A stretch of DNA of 64,000 bases, taken from NCBI GenBank assembly GCA_016708105.1, contig JADJGJ010000002.1:496001-560000 (forward strand). The letters run 5' to 3'. The notes beneath the pieces were generated by a model. It saw nothing but the letters and a program-made list of their open reading frames with translations. It was not told the origin of the DNA and did no database searches. Made by a program: the position numbers and the translations under genes. Source of the DNA: Crocinitomicaceae bacterium. Lineage in GTDB: Bacteria > Bacteroidota > Bacteroidia > Flavobacteriales_D > Crocinitomicaceae. How positions within the stretch are numbered: position 1 is the stretch's first letter; every line of letters begins with the position of its first letter. This document shows positions 54,036 to 63,069 of this stretch, piece by piece.

Positions 54036-55823
54036 ATGGACATCAGAAACATTGCGATTATTGCACACGTTGACCACGGAAAAACTACCCTGGTTGACCG
54101 CATGATTGAAGCAGGAAAAAACCCGATTAAAAGTTCAGGAGAACTCATTATGGATAGTAACGATCTGGAGCGCGAGCGCGGAATTACTATCGTAGCTAAA
54201 AACGTGTCAGTGTATTATAATGAGACAAAAATTAACATCATTGACACGCCCGGCCACAGTGATTTTGGTGGTGAAGTTGAACGCGTGCTCAACATGGCTG
54301 ACGGAGTTTGTTTATTGGTTGACGCCTTTGAAGGGCCTATGCCGCAGACTCGTTTTGTATTGCAAAAAGCACTTCAACTTGGGTTAAAACCATTGGTTGT
54401 AATCAACAAAGTAGATAAAGAAAATTGTACTCCTGAAGAAGTGCATGAGAAAGTATTTGAACTCATGTTTGAATTGGATGCAACTGAAGATCAACTTAAT
54501 TTTGAAACAGTATACGGTTCAGCAAAAAATGGCTGGATGAGCAAAGACTGGAGAAAACCAACTGACTCTATTACTCCGATACTGGACGCAATTATTGAAT
54601 ATTTTCCACCAAAAAAATTCAGTGAAGGAACAACACAGTTACTTATCACATCATTAGATTATTCTTCTTTTGTGGGACGTATTGCAATTGGTCGTTTGAC
54701 AAGGGGAGTGATGAAGCCTAATATGCCGGTTACTCTTGCAAAAAGAGATGGTGGCAAAGTGAAATCACGGGTAAAAGAAGTTTTTGTTTTTGATGGTCTT
54801 GAAAAAAGAAAAGTAGAAGACGTTCAGGTAGGTGATATTTGTGCGGTTACTGGGGTAGACGGGTTTGAAATTGGTGATACCATTTGTGATTTTGAAAATC
54901 CTGAACCAATGGCAACCATTTCTATTGATGAGCCTACCATGAGTATGCTCTTTACCATTAACGATTCTCCGTTTTTTGGTCGTGAAGGAAAATTTGTTAC
55001 CTCACGTCACATACATGATCGGTTGATGAAAGAACTGGAAAAAAATCTGGCCTTAAAAGTTCAGACAACAGGTTCTGCTGATAAATGGAATGTATTTGGA
55101 CGCGGCGTTATGCACTTGAGTGTATTGCTTGAAACTATGCGCCGTGAAGGGTATGAACTGCAAGTTGGACAACCGCAGGTGATTTTTAAAGAAATCAATG
55201 GAGAACGTTGTGAGCCGGTTGAAGATTTAACTATTGACGTGCCTGAAGAATATTCAGGGACTGCAATTGATGCTGTGACGCGCCGCAGAGGTGAAATGGT
55301 GAGCATGGAACCAAAAGGCGGACGCATGATATGTAAATTTATTATTCCTTCTCGCGGTTTGATTGGTCTGCGTTCTTTTATGCTCACACAAACTGCGGGT
55401 GAAGCTGTGATGGCGCATCGCTTTAAAGAGTATCAACCGTATAAAGGAGATATCGCAGGTCGTATTAACGGCTCTCTGATTTCTATTGAACAAGGTCAAA
55501 GTATTCCATATTCTTTACATAATTTGCAAGACCGCGGAAAATTTTTCGTTGATCCAAACGTTGATATCTATGAAGGGCAGGTTATTGGTGAAAATTCCAA
55601 ATCAGGTGATCTGGTTGTGAACATTACTAAAACAAAAAAGCTGACTAATATCCGCGCAAGTGGTACTGATGAAAAAATGAAAATTGCTCCGGCTAAGTCT
55701 TTTTCTCTTGAAGAAGCACTGGAGTATATTCAAGAAGATGAGTATGTAGAGCTCACACCACAAAATATCAGACTGAGAAAAATTCTTCTCAAAGAAACTG
55801 ATCGCAAAAGGGCTGGTAGATAG
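54036..55823 (+). CDS. typA: Ribosome-associated GTPase BipA/TypA
   Basis: 595 residues. GTPase motifs AHVDHGKTTLVDRM (G1), RGITI (G2), DTPGHSDFGGE (G3) and NKVDKE (G4) are near the N-terminus, then domain II, the EF-G-like domains III/V (RGLIGLRSFMLTQTAGEAVM) and the BipA-specific C-terminal domain (SLEEALEYIQEDEYVELTPQNIRLRK). The protein helps assemble the large ribosomal subunit and stress responses. It follows the DEAD-box helicase, 23 nt away, and both serve ribosome assembly, so co-transcription is likely. Confidence 0.96.
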   Translation: MDIRNIAIIAHVDHGKTTLVDRMIEAGKNPIKSSGELIMDSNDLERERGITIVAKNVSVYYNETKINIIDTPGHSDFGGEVERVLNMADGVCLLVDAFEGPMPQTRFVLQKALQLGLKPLVVINKVDKENCTPEEVHEKVFELMFELDATEDQLNFETVYGSAKNGWMSKDWRKPTDSITPILDAIIEYFPPKKFSEGTTQLLITSLDYSSFVGRIAIGRLTRGVMKPNMPVTLAKRDGGKVKSRVKEVFVFDGLEKRKVEDVQVGDICAVTGVDGFEIGDTICDFENPEPMATISIDEPTMSMLFTINDSPFFGREGKFVTSRHIHDRLMKELEKNLALKVQTTGSADKWNVFGRGVMHLSVLLETMRREGYELQVGQPQVIFKEINGERCEPVEDLTIDVPEEYSGTAIDAVTRRRGEMVSMEPKGGRMICKFIIPSRGLIGLRSFMLTQTAGEAVMAHRFKEYQPYKGDIAGRINGSLISIEQGQSIPYSLHNLQDRGKFFVDPNVDIYEGQVIGENSKSGDLVVNITKTKKLTNIRASGTDEKMKIAPAKSFSLEEALEYIQEDEYVELTPQNIRLRKILLKETDRKRAGR

Positions 55824-55916
55824 TTTTGTTCATAAGCGTGTTGAAAATATATACACTCACTGAACCGCTCTCAGAGGTATAATTCTAAATTTGTTACAGA
55901 CAAAAAGGATTATTCT

Positions 55917-57338
55917 ATGTTTGATGACGACGACGAAGAAGAACTTTTTGACGCTCATTTCCATGCTGAACTTGAGCGCTATGAAAAAATGATCAAAAAC
56001 CAGGAATCGTATTACTTTGATGCGGAAGTACTGGAGCAGATCATTGATCATTTTATCATGAAAAATCAGGTCAAAAATGCCCTGAATGCAATTGACTTTG
56101 CAAAAGATCAACATCCCAAAAATTTGGTGTATGATTTGAGAAAAGCACAACTCTTTAGTACCAATGGAAAGCTAAAAGAAAGTCTGCTCATTCTTCAGGC
56201 GCTTGAAAAAGCTGATCCCATGAATCCTGAAATCTATATCACCAAAGCATCCGTTTTTTCTCAATTGCGAGATCATCATAAAGCAATCAAATACTACGAA
56301 AAAGCAATTGAAGTAGCGCAAGATTTTGAAGATGAAGATTTGGATGATATCCGCTTTGACTTGGCGCTGGAATATGAAAATACCAATGATTTTCAGAGCG
56401 CCATAAAAGTGCTTGCCCGCATTTTAACCAACATGCCTGACAATGAAGCTGCAATTTATGAGATAGCGTATTGTTATGAACGTATTGGAAATTTTGACAA
56501 ATGCATTGAGTTTTACACTAAGTATATTGATAATAATCCATACTCATTTACTGCCTGGTATAATTTGGGGAATATTTATTTCCTGAAAAACAATATTGAA
56601 AAAGCACTTTGGGCTTATGATTACGCTATTGTAATCAATGAAGAATTTTCATCAGCTCATTTTAATATGGGAAATACCTATATGCAGGCAGCTGATTATG
56701 AAAATGCAGTTGCATCGTATCGTAAATGTATGGAAATAGATGGTGAAGAGCCGCTCACGCTAAGTTATTTGGCTGAGGCTTTTGAACGCATGGAAAGATA
56801 CGATGAGGCCATGTTTTATTATGAGCGCGCAAAAGAACTAAATCCTGATTTGGCTGAACCTTGGTTAGGTATTGGCATTATTCGTGAGGTACAGGGTGAC
56901 TTGAATAGCGCTATTGTGTACGTGCAGCGTGCGGTTGAATTGCAACCTGAAAATCCTAATTATCGCTTAGTTTATGCTGAATGTCTGTATAAAGTGGGTA
57001 GAGTGGATGAAGCTGAAGTGCAATTAGAAGAAGCGGTTGAGCTTGACCCCGGCTACAGTGACGCTATTGTGCTGCTGGCAGCTATTTATGAAGAGTATTC
57101 TGTAGAAAAAGCAATTGATCTCATTGAAAATCAACCTGCGTTGGAAACACTGGAAAATAAAGTAAGATTGAGCTTGGTTGCTCTATTATACAAAGCCGGA
57201 AGACACACAGACGCTTTGGTTTTATTTGAATCTGAAATGAAAGCCGATAAAACTGCAGCCAAAACATTACTTTTGTACTTACCAGAAGCAGAAAAACTGC
57301 CTGAGTTTGTTCAAATAATTGAGTCCTATAATGACTAG
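55917..57338 (+). CDS. Tetratricopeptide repeat protein
   Basis: 473 residues, no signal peptide, acidic N-terminus (DDDDEEELFDAHFH). About ten TPR units are recognisable between residues 40 and 420, with W/A/Y/P positions such as YYEKAIEVA, AWYNLGNIYFLKNNIEKAL, SAHFNMGNTYMQAADYENAV and AEPWLGIGIIREVQGDLNSAI. TPR proteins mediate protein complexes; partners are unknown. Its stop overlaps the comA-like start by 8 nt, which suggests the two are translated together and possibly act together. Confidence 0.85.
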   Translation: MFDDDDEEELFDAHFHAELERYEKMIKNQESYYFDAEVLEQIIDHFIMKNQVKNALNAIDFAKDQHPKNLVYDLRKAQLFSTNGKLKESLLILQALEKADPMNPEIYITKASVFSQLRDHHKAIKYYEKAIEVAQDFEDEDLDDIRFDLALEYENTNDFQSAIKVLARILTNMPDNEAAIYEIAYCYERIGNFDKCIEFYTKYIDNNPYSFTAWYNLGNIYFLKNNIEKALWAYDYAIVINEEFSSAHFNMGNTYMQAADYENAVASYRKCMEIDGEEPLTLSYLAEAFERMERYDEAMFYYERAKELNPDLAEPWLGIGIIREVQGDLNSAIVYVQRAVELQPENPNYRLVYAECLYKVGRVDEAEVQLEEAVELDPGYSDAIVLLAAIYEEYSVEKAIDLIENQPALETLENKVRLSLVALLYKAGRHTDALVLFESEMKADKTAAKTLLLYLPEAEKLPEFVQIIESYND

Positions 57339-58146
57339 AAATTTTACCTTACCGTATATCCCTGAAAGAAATGCCAGACCACGCAAAGCGGGCGTTACCA
57401 TGATGATGGACAAAGGGATGAGCTTGAGAGAAACAGAAGCTTTCCTAGAGGGAAATGCAGAATATACAGATCTTGCGAAATTTGGTTTTGGTACAGCCAT
57501 GATTACGCCAAATCTGAAAGAAAAAATTAAACTTTATCAAAGTGCCGGCATCAGACCATACTTCGGCGGCACGCTGTTTGAAATTTTTCTGGCAAGAAAT
57601 AAATTTAATGAGTATCGCAAATTGCTTGATAAATTTGATATTGACTTGTGTGAGGTTTCAGATGGATCTATCATCATTCCGCATGATAAAAAATTAGAAT
57701 ATATCAGCAAATTGGCTAAGGATAGAACGGTTCTTTCTGAGGTTGGCTCAAAAGATGCAGGCATTATTATTTCACCCGCCAAATGGATTAAAATGATGAG
57801 CACTGAATTGCAGGCGGGCTCATGGAAAGTAATTGCTGAAGGTCGTGAAAGTGGAAACGTGGGTGTGTTTAGACCAAACGGTACTGCGCATACTTATCTT
57901 ATCAACAAAATTGTTGCTCGTATTGACCCTGCTGATATTTTGTGGGAAGCTCCTAAAAAAACGCAACAAGTATGGTTTATTCGTTTGTTTGGTGCAAACG
58001 TAAATCTTGGAAATATTGCCCCTAATGAAGTGATAGCGCTTGAAACATTGCGCCTCGGTTTGCGCGGTGATACGTTTTTTGAATTCTTGCCTGATGAAAT
58101 TGGTGCTGAACTGAAACAAAATCAATCTGACGAAACAGAAGAGTAA
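57331..58146 (+). CDS. Phosphosulfolactate synthase (ComA-like)
   Basis: 271 residues from the ATG at 57331, which overlaps the TPR gene stop. The sequence has the ComA family landmarks: RNARPRKAGVTMMMDKG at the N-terminus, LAKFGFGTAMI, GGTLFEIFLA, CEVSDGSI, SEVGSKDAG, WKVIAEGRESGNVG and LWEAPKKTQQ. In archaea ComA joins sulfite to phosphoenolpyruvate in coenzyme M synthesis; in bacteria it gives sulfolactate-type compounds. In this organism, with a sulfite reductase operon elsewhere, the pathway is not known; a link to sulfolactate or sulfonolipid synthesis is conjecture. Confidence 0.85.
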   Translation: MTRNFTLPYIPERNARPRKAGVTMMMDKGMSLRETEAFLEGNAEYTDLAKFGFGTAMITPNLKEKIKLYQSAGIRPYFGGTLFEIFLARNKFNEYRKLLDKFDIDLCEVSDGSIIIPHDKKLEYISKLAKDRTVLSEVGSKDAGIIISPAKWIKMMSTELQAGSWKVIAEGRESGNVGVFRPNGTAHTYLINKIVARIDPADILWEAPKKTQQVWFIRLFGANVNLGNIAPNEVIALETLRLGLRGDTFFEFLPDEIGAELKQNQSDETEE

Positions 58147-58182
58147 ATTTCGGTTTCTATTCTCATTGCAAGAATCAACCTT

Positions 58183-58842
58183 ATGGTAGAACTTTTCACG
58201 CACATCATTCATCTTGATTTTAAATGGCTTTTTGATAATTATCACACTGCGGTTTATGTCATCTTGTTCTTGGTTATTTTTATTGAAACCGGACTTGTGA
58301 TAATGCCTATCTTACCCGGCGATTCTCTTTTGTTTACAGCCGGACTTTTTGCCAACCAAATAAATGAAACTACCGGAGAACCTTATTTAGATGTTTTCTT
58401 ACTGCTAATTCTTTTATTTACCGCAGCGGTGTTAGGTGACAATTCTAATTATTGGGTAGGACGAATTTTGGGCTTGAAAGCAGTGAATATTAAAATCAAA
58501 AACAGACGCATTGTAAAGCAACAATATTTGGATAAAACAGAAAGTTTTTTTGAGAAATATGGTACCAAAACCATTATCATGGCTCGGTTTGTTCCAATTG
58601 TTCGCACGTTTGCACCCTTTGTTGCCGGAATAGCCAAAATGAAATATCGCAGATTTTTGCTCTTTGATATTTTAGGCGGCGCAGTGTGGATTGGATCAAT
58701 GATTATTGCCGGATACTTCTTAGGTCAATTTGAATGGATCAGGAAAAACATTGAACTCGTTGCCTTGGCAATCATCTTTATTTCTGTGCTGCCAATTATC
58801 ATTCAGTTGATAAAAAGCCGTCTGAAAAAGAAAAAACAATAA
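58183..58842 (+). CDS. DedA family membrane protein
   Basis: 219 residues with several membrane helices, at about 22-45, 65-90, 145-165 and 180-205. DedA/SNARE-associated motifs include PILPGDSLLFTAG near the N-terminus and the conserved basic helix MARFVPIVRTFAPFVAG. The family includes polyprenyl-phosphate and phospholipid translocases (flippases) that maintain envelope lipid balance and membrane potential. It follows comA by 36 nt. Substrate is not predictable. Confidence 0.9.
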   Translation: MVELFTHIIHLDFKWLFDNYHTAVYVILFLVIFIETGLVIMPILPGDSLLFTAGLFANQINETTGEPYLDVFLLLILLFTAAVLGDNSNYWVGRILGLKAVNIKIKNRRIVKQQYLDKTESFFEKYGTKTIIMARFVPIVRTFAPFVAGIAKMKYRRFLLFDILGGAVWIGSMIIAGYFLGQFEWIRKNIELVALAIIFISVLPIIIQLIKSRLKKKKQ

Positions 58843-58921
58843 TGCTTTTTTAAGCTCAGAATTTAGCCTCAGCCAACCCTGTCACTTTTTTTTTCGTAAC
58901 TTTCGCAGTGAATTAGTTTGG

Positions 58922-59290
58922 ATGACAGCCTTCTTTAAATTACATATCATCATTGCAACTTCATTGATTTGCCTGTGCATGAGCGCATCAGCTCAGTCAA
59001 ATTTATTTGTGCAGTTTAGAATAGTAACACCCCTTGATCAGCAAATGGCAGCAGAAGTAGATAAAAAAATGGCGGGCAAAGATGGCGTTTTGGAATCACG
59101 AACTGATTTTGTTACCGGTACCTACTTTTGTCTTTTAAATCCGGAATCAACCTTTACAAAAGAAAATTTTGTTGCATGGTTTACCAAAATGGGACTTGAA
59201 ATTGCTTGTTATACCAAAGGCATTCAAGGTACTGATGCAACCATCTCACCACATGTATTGAAAACTTGTACTGATGAAAAAACAGAATAA
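58922..59290 (+). CDS. Small exported protein of unknown function
   Basis: 122 residues with a signal peptide (HIIIATSLICLCMSASAQ). The mature 95 residues alternate beta and alpha segments (VQFRIVTPLDQQMAAEVDKKM, FVTGTYFCLLNPESTFTKENF, AWFTKMGLEI), loosely like a ferredoxin-type or HMA-like fold, but without the CxxC metal site. The downstream T9SS cargo begins 4 nt after its stop, so they are likely co-transcribed. No family recognised. Confidence 0.65.
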   Translation: MTAFFKLHIIIATSLICLCMSASAQSNLFVQFRIVTPLDQQMAAEVDKKMAGKDGVLESRTDFVTGTYFCLLNPESTFTKENFVAWFTKMGLEIACYTKGIQGTDATISPHVLKTCTDEKTE

Positions 59291-59294
59291 CGTG

Positions 59295-61424
59295 ATGAAA
59301 AAAATGCAGTCTATATTTTATATTTTTACAACAATCATTGCAACTGTTTCAGTGAATAGTGCTTTGGCACAGGATCCGCATTGTGTTTATATGGCAAGTG
59401 ATGTGTATCCCGGCTCATACGGTGCTGCTCCCAATAATTATATTCAGTATGATGGCGCAATCTATTTTGCATCAACCGGAGATGTGAATGGAATGGAGCT
59501 ATGGAAATATGAAGGCGGTGTATCTTCATTAGTCGCTGATATTAACCCTGGCGTTCCGGGGTCAATGCCAAATTATCTTACTGTAATAGGCCCTTATCTT
59601 TATTTCTCTGCCAATAATGGTGTAAACGGAACCGAGTTATTTCGTTATGACGGAACAACAGTTACCATGATTTCCGATATCAATCCCGGTGTGCTTGGGT
59701 CATTTCCTAATATGTTTACTGTGGTTGGTTCTGATCTTTATTTCGTTGCCAACAATGGTTCACTCGGTTTTGAACCTTATGTCTATGACGGAAGCACGGT
59801 GAGTCTTATCGCAGATATTAACCCGGGAATGAATGGATCAACGCCTGGTGAAATTGTTGAAATGAACGGTGATATTTATTATACCGCGTATACGGATGCA
59901 AACGGAGAAGAATTATGGATGTATGATGGAAGCACGATGACATTGTTTGATATTTATCCCGGTGTAACCGGATCTGATATTGGAGAGCTTACGGTGATTC
60001 CGGGTCAGGTTGTGTTCAGAGCTACAGATGGAACCTTAGGTTATGAGTTAATGACCTGTGACGGAAGTAATGTGACTAATCTGAATGTAAATCCATCCAG
60101 TGATTTTACTCCTTGGGAACTTACACCGCTTGGCAATGAAGTTTATTTCAGAGGTTTTATATCTACAACAGGATATGAATTATGGAAATATGATGGAACT
60201 TCTGCAAGCCTTGTGATGGATATTAGACCGGGTACATCTAATTCAACACCAAACAACCTGACAGCGGTTGGATCTGTTCTCTATTTTGCAGCGCATGATG
60301 GTACGCATGGAAATGAATTGTGGATGCATGATGGGGTTACAACTGCACTTGCAGCAGATATTAAAACAGGTTCAGCTGGTTCAATGCCGGCACCTTCTTA
60401 TGATCCTTTTGGAATTGTGGGTGATTGGGTTTTTGTTGTTGCTGAAAATGGTACAACCGGTTATGAAGTGTGGGGATATGATGGAACTAGCGCCATGCTT
60501 GGAAAAGATATCGCACCCGGTGCTACTGCATCTACTCCGGTAGGCTTTAAAGGAATTGGTAATATTTTATATTTTACTGCAGACAATACAACCAACGGAA
60601 GTGAAATGTGGGCATGGGATATCACTGGTGATTTAACTGATACCATTGCGGTAACAACGTGTGATGCGTATACCTCACCGGCTGGAAATGTTTATACCGC
60701 ACCCGGCACATACTCACTGGATGAAATATTACCAAGTGTTCAATGCCCCGGCTGTGATAGCTTAATTCATATTGATCTAATCATTACTGATCAACCCGGA
60801 TCTACACAAAATATTGTTGCTTGTAATGAATACACCTCTCCCGGTGGCAACTACTTTGGGACTGTTGGAACATATAATTTCACTGAAATAGTTCCAAGTA
60901 TTTCTTGTCCATCGCTTGATAGCATCATCACCTATAATCTAACTATTGTTGAAACTATTAATCCGGCAATTGTTGTTTTTAGTGGTGTGTTAGTGGCTCA
61001 ACAAGCAGGCGCAACATATCAGTGGTTAGATTGTGATAATGGATACGCACCAATACCCGGAGCAACTGATCAGGATTTTTTACCAACCGTTGACGGGACG
61101 TACGCTTGCGAAGTTACGCTTGGTTGCACTGATACCAGCAATTGCTATTTCGTTGAAAGTACTTTTGGAATTGGCTTCAGTGAAAATTTACCTGCTGATG
61201 TTGTCATTTATCCTAATCCCGCACAAAGTGAAATCAATATTGATCTGAAAAATAATCAGTGTTCAAAAATTGTTCTGTTGAATACGCTCGGTGATACGGT
61301 ACAAATGGTGATACCAACAACGCAGCAAGTGAATATGAACGTAAGTGAACTCTCAGCCGGAATTTATTTTATCTCGTTAGAAACTCAAACCGGAAACTTC
61401 ATTTATAGAATTGCAATTCGATAG
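59295..61424 (+). CDS. Secreted ELWxxDGT-repeat protein with T9SS sorting domain
   Basis: 709 residues from the ATG at 59295, where a signal peptide ending NSALAQ starts. A string of about ten repeats of roughly 45-50 residues runs from about 40 to 430, each with the ELW..DG core (GMELWKYEG, GTELFRYDG, EELWMYDGS, GNELWMHDG) and DINPG: the ELWxxDGT repeat family, probably a beta-propeller. Two further repeats around CDSLI (CNEYTSPGGNYF) follow. The last 75 residues (VIYPNPAQSEINI onward) are a type A T9SS signal. Probably an extracellular structural or binding protein. Confidence 0.9.
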   Translation: MKKMQSIFYIFTTIIATVSVNSALAQDPHCVYMASDVYPGSYGAAPNNYIQYDGAIYFASTGDVNGMELWKYEGGVSSLVADINPGVPGSMPNYLTVIGPYLYFSANNGVNGTELFRYDGTTVTMISDINPGVLGSFPNMFTVVGSDLYFVANNGSLGFEPYVYDGSTVSLIADINPGMNGSTPGEIVEMNGDIYYTAYTDANGEELWMYDGSTMTLFDIYPGVTGSDIGELTVIPGQVVFRATDGTLGYELMTCDGSNVTNLNVNPSSDFTPWELTPLGNEVYFRGFISTTGYELWKYDGTSASLVMDIRPGTSNSTPNNLTAVGSVLYFAAHDGTHGNELWMHDGVTTALAADIKTGSAGSMPAPSYDPFGIVGDWVFVVAENGTTGYEVWGYDGTSAMLGKDIAPGATASTPVGFKGIGNILYFTADNTTNGSEMWAWDITGDLTDTIAVTTCDAYTSPAGNVYTAPGTYSLDEILPSVQCPGCDSLIHIDLIITDQPGSTQNIVACNEYTSPGGNYFGTVGTYNFTEIVPSISCPSLDSIITYNLTIVETINPAIVVFSGVLVAQQAGATYQWLDCDNGYAPIPGATDQDFLPTVDGTYACEVTLGCTDTSNCYFVESTFGIGFSENLPADVVIYPNPAQSEINIDLKNNQCSKIVLLNTLGDTVQMVIPTTQQVNMNVSELSAGIYFISLETQTGNFIYRIAIR

Positions 61425-61726
61425 GTGAAGAATATTCTATTTCCTTTTTTAGCTTGTTAATTTTGTCACTTCCATTCGAATTCTTGTTTATTTATTTAAT
61501 CAGAGATTGAATTTTCTGTCCTCGTTTTTTTTCTAAAAAAATTCTCCTGTAGATAAGAGACTATTGAAAATACTGTATTCATGGCAATTTAACGTTGAAT
61601 TCATTATGAGTGCATAATGCGTAATGGTCAGTGTTAGATCTATGACATTATCATTCATTCCTGTTATTTGGAAAAATGGAGGCAACCTTTTAAACTTGTT
61701 GGCGTTTCAGAACTAAAGAGATTTAA

Positions 61727-62898
61727 TACCATTAGCCAATATAATTTAGTCTAAAAAGAGCATAATAAATATTTGAAGGAACAAATTTTCTTTACTGTTT
61801 TTGTTGTAATTATTCTCCTCACAACCTTGGCTAAGTGTTTGCCCAATTGATCGATGGTATTAAAGATTTGCAAACGAACTCTTGTTTGAGTTGCCTACCA
61901 AATTTTCTCGGGGGGTTTAGTTCTGGACTATAAGGCGGCAGAAAAATTAAAATGATATTCTCGGGTATGATTAGTTTCTTTGCCTTATGGAAGGCTCCGT
62001 TGTCAAGCACGATTAGTTTAAGTTCTTTTGGATTCTGCTTTGATAATTCTTGAATAAAATATTGAAAGCAATCTGTATTACAATAAGGCAGTTCCAACAA
62101 AAAGCTATCTCCATTTATTGGTGAGAATGCTCCATATAGGTATGTGTTTTCGAATTTGTGTTGATAAGTACAAACGGGTTTTACCCCTTTGCTGTTAGAA
62201 CCCGCCCTGTTCTTGTGAGTAGTCCAAATCGACTCTCATCCTGGCAATAAATATTAATGCTTTTATAGCATCCCAATAGTGGTTTTACTTTGTCTTTACA
62301 GATTCGTTTGAAGTTTTTTAAAAGTAGCAACCGCTTCTTTATCCTTTTAATATGACTCTTGCGGGTACTTTTAACGATGCGCCAAAGTGCCTTTTAACAT
62401 AATGACGCAAGCTGTTGTAATTAACTCCTTTAATAAAATTATTTTCCACCCACGCATGTAATTGTTTGTAGCTTGAAAATGCGGCATCCTCTGAACAAAG
62501 CTTCAATTTAATTTTCTTATGCACAGACTTACTTATTATGGAGGGCTTAAATCCAATTCTACCATCCTTTAATAATTCGGATATACCGCCCTTTTGATAT
62601 TTAGTCCGCCATGTCTGAATACTGTTGTGATTTACACCTATCAGTTCCGCTAATTCATTCTTGCCTAATGCTCGATCAGAACGCTTGATCTCAATAAGCA
62701 TTTTTATTTTCGGACCGTGGTGGTCTGCAGATTTTTTAAGAGACTTCTTAAGTCCTTAAGCGATTCTTTCACCGTAATAGAGAGTGCATTTGCCATACCT
62801 CAAATATATAGCATATATACATTAGTCTAATATAGTTCAAGAAAAGATATTGACAATTTACTTGTTAATATCAGACTATTCTATAATAGCTAATGGTA
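61727..62898 (-). mobile_element. Decayed IS630-family element
   Basis: About 1172 bp. Imperfect inverted ends CCATTAGCCAATATAATTTAG (61729 on) and, reversed, CCATTAGCTATTATAGAATAG (62896 backwards), each next to a TA dinucleotide, as expected for IS630 (TA target duplication). The internal transposase has several frameshifts. Boundaries were set by eye. The 302-nt gap upstream (61425-61726) holds no recognisable feature. Confidence 0.75.
61751..62796 (-). pseudogene. IS630-family transposase, multiply frameshifted
   Basis: Minus-strand fragments in different frames assemble into one transposase: start MANALSITVKESLKDL near 62796, a winged helix-turn-helix (ALGKNELAELIGVNHNSIQTW, 62339-62701), then NFKRICKDKVKPLLGCYKS, the first catalytic Asp in YCQDESRF, a second in IVLDNGAFHKA (61831-62100), and the C-terminal KQEFVCKS to 61751. 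At least six small indels, mostly in runs of A, C or G, break it; one disrupts the SPELNP..EK catalytic Glu segment. It cannot encode an active enzyme. Confidence 0.85.
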
Positions 62899-63069
62899 TA
62901 ACTCAATTAAAAACTGCTAAACAAATTCATCTGTGTTAAAACTTAAATCACATAACTAAAAAGAAAAACATTTCTCAGGCAGAAGCAACTTTTACCTGAA
63001 GATAACCGTTAGTTAAAACGATGTTTGATTTGAGACATTAATTGCAGAAGAAAAAAAAACTTAAAAGAA

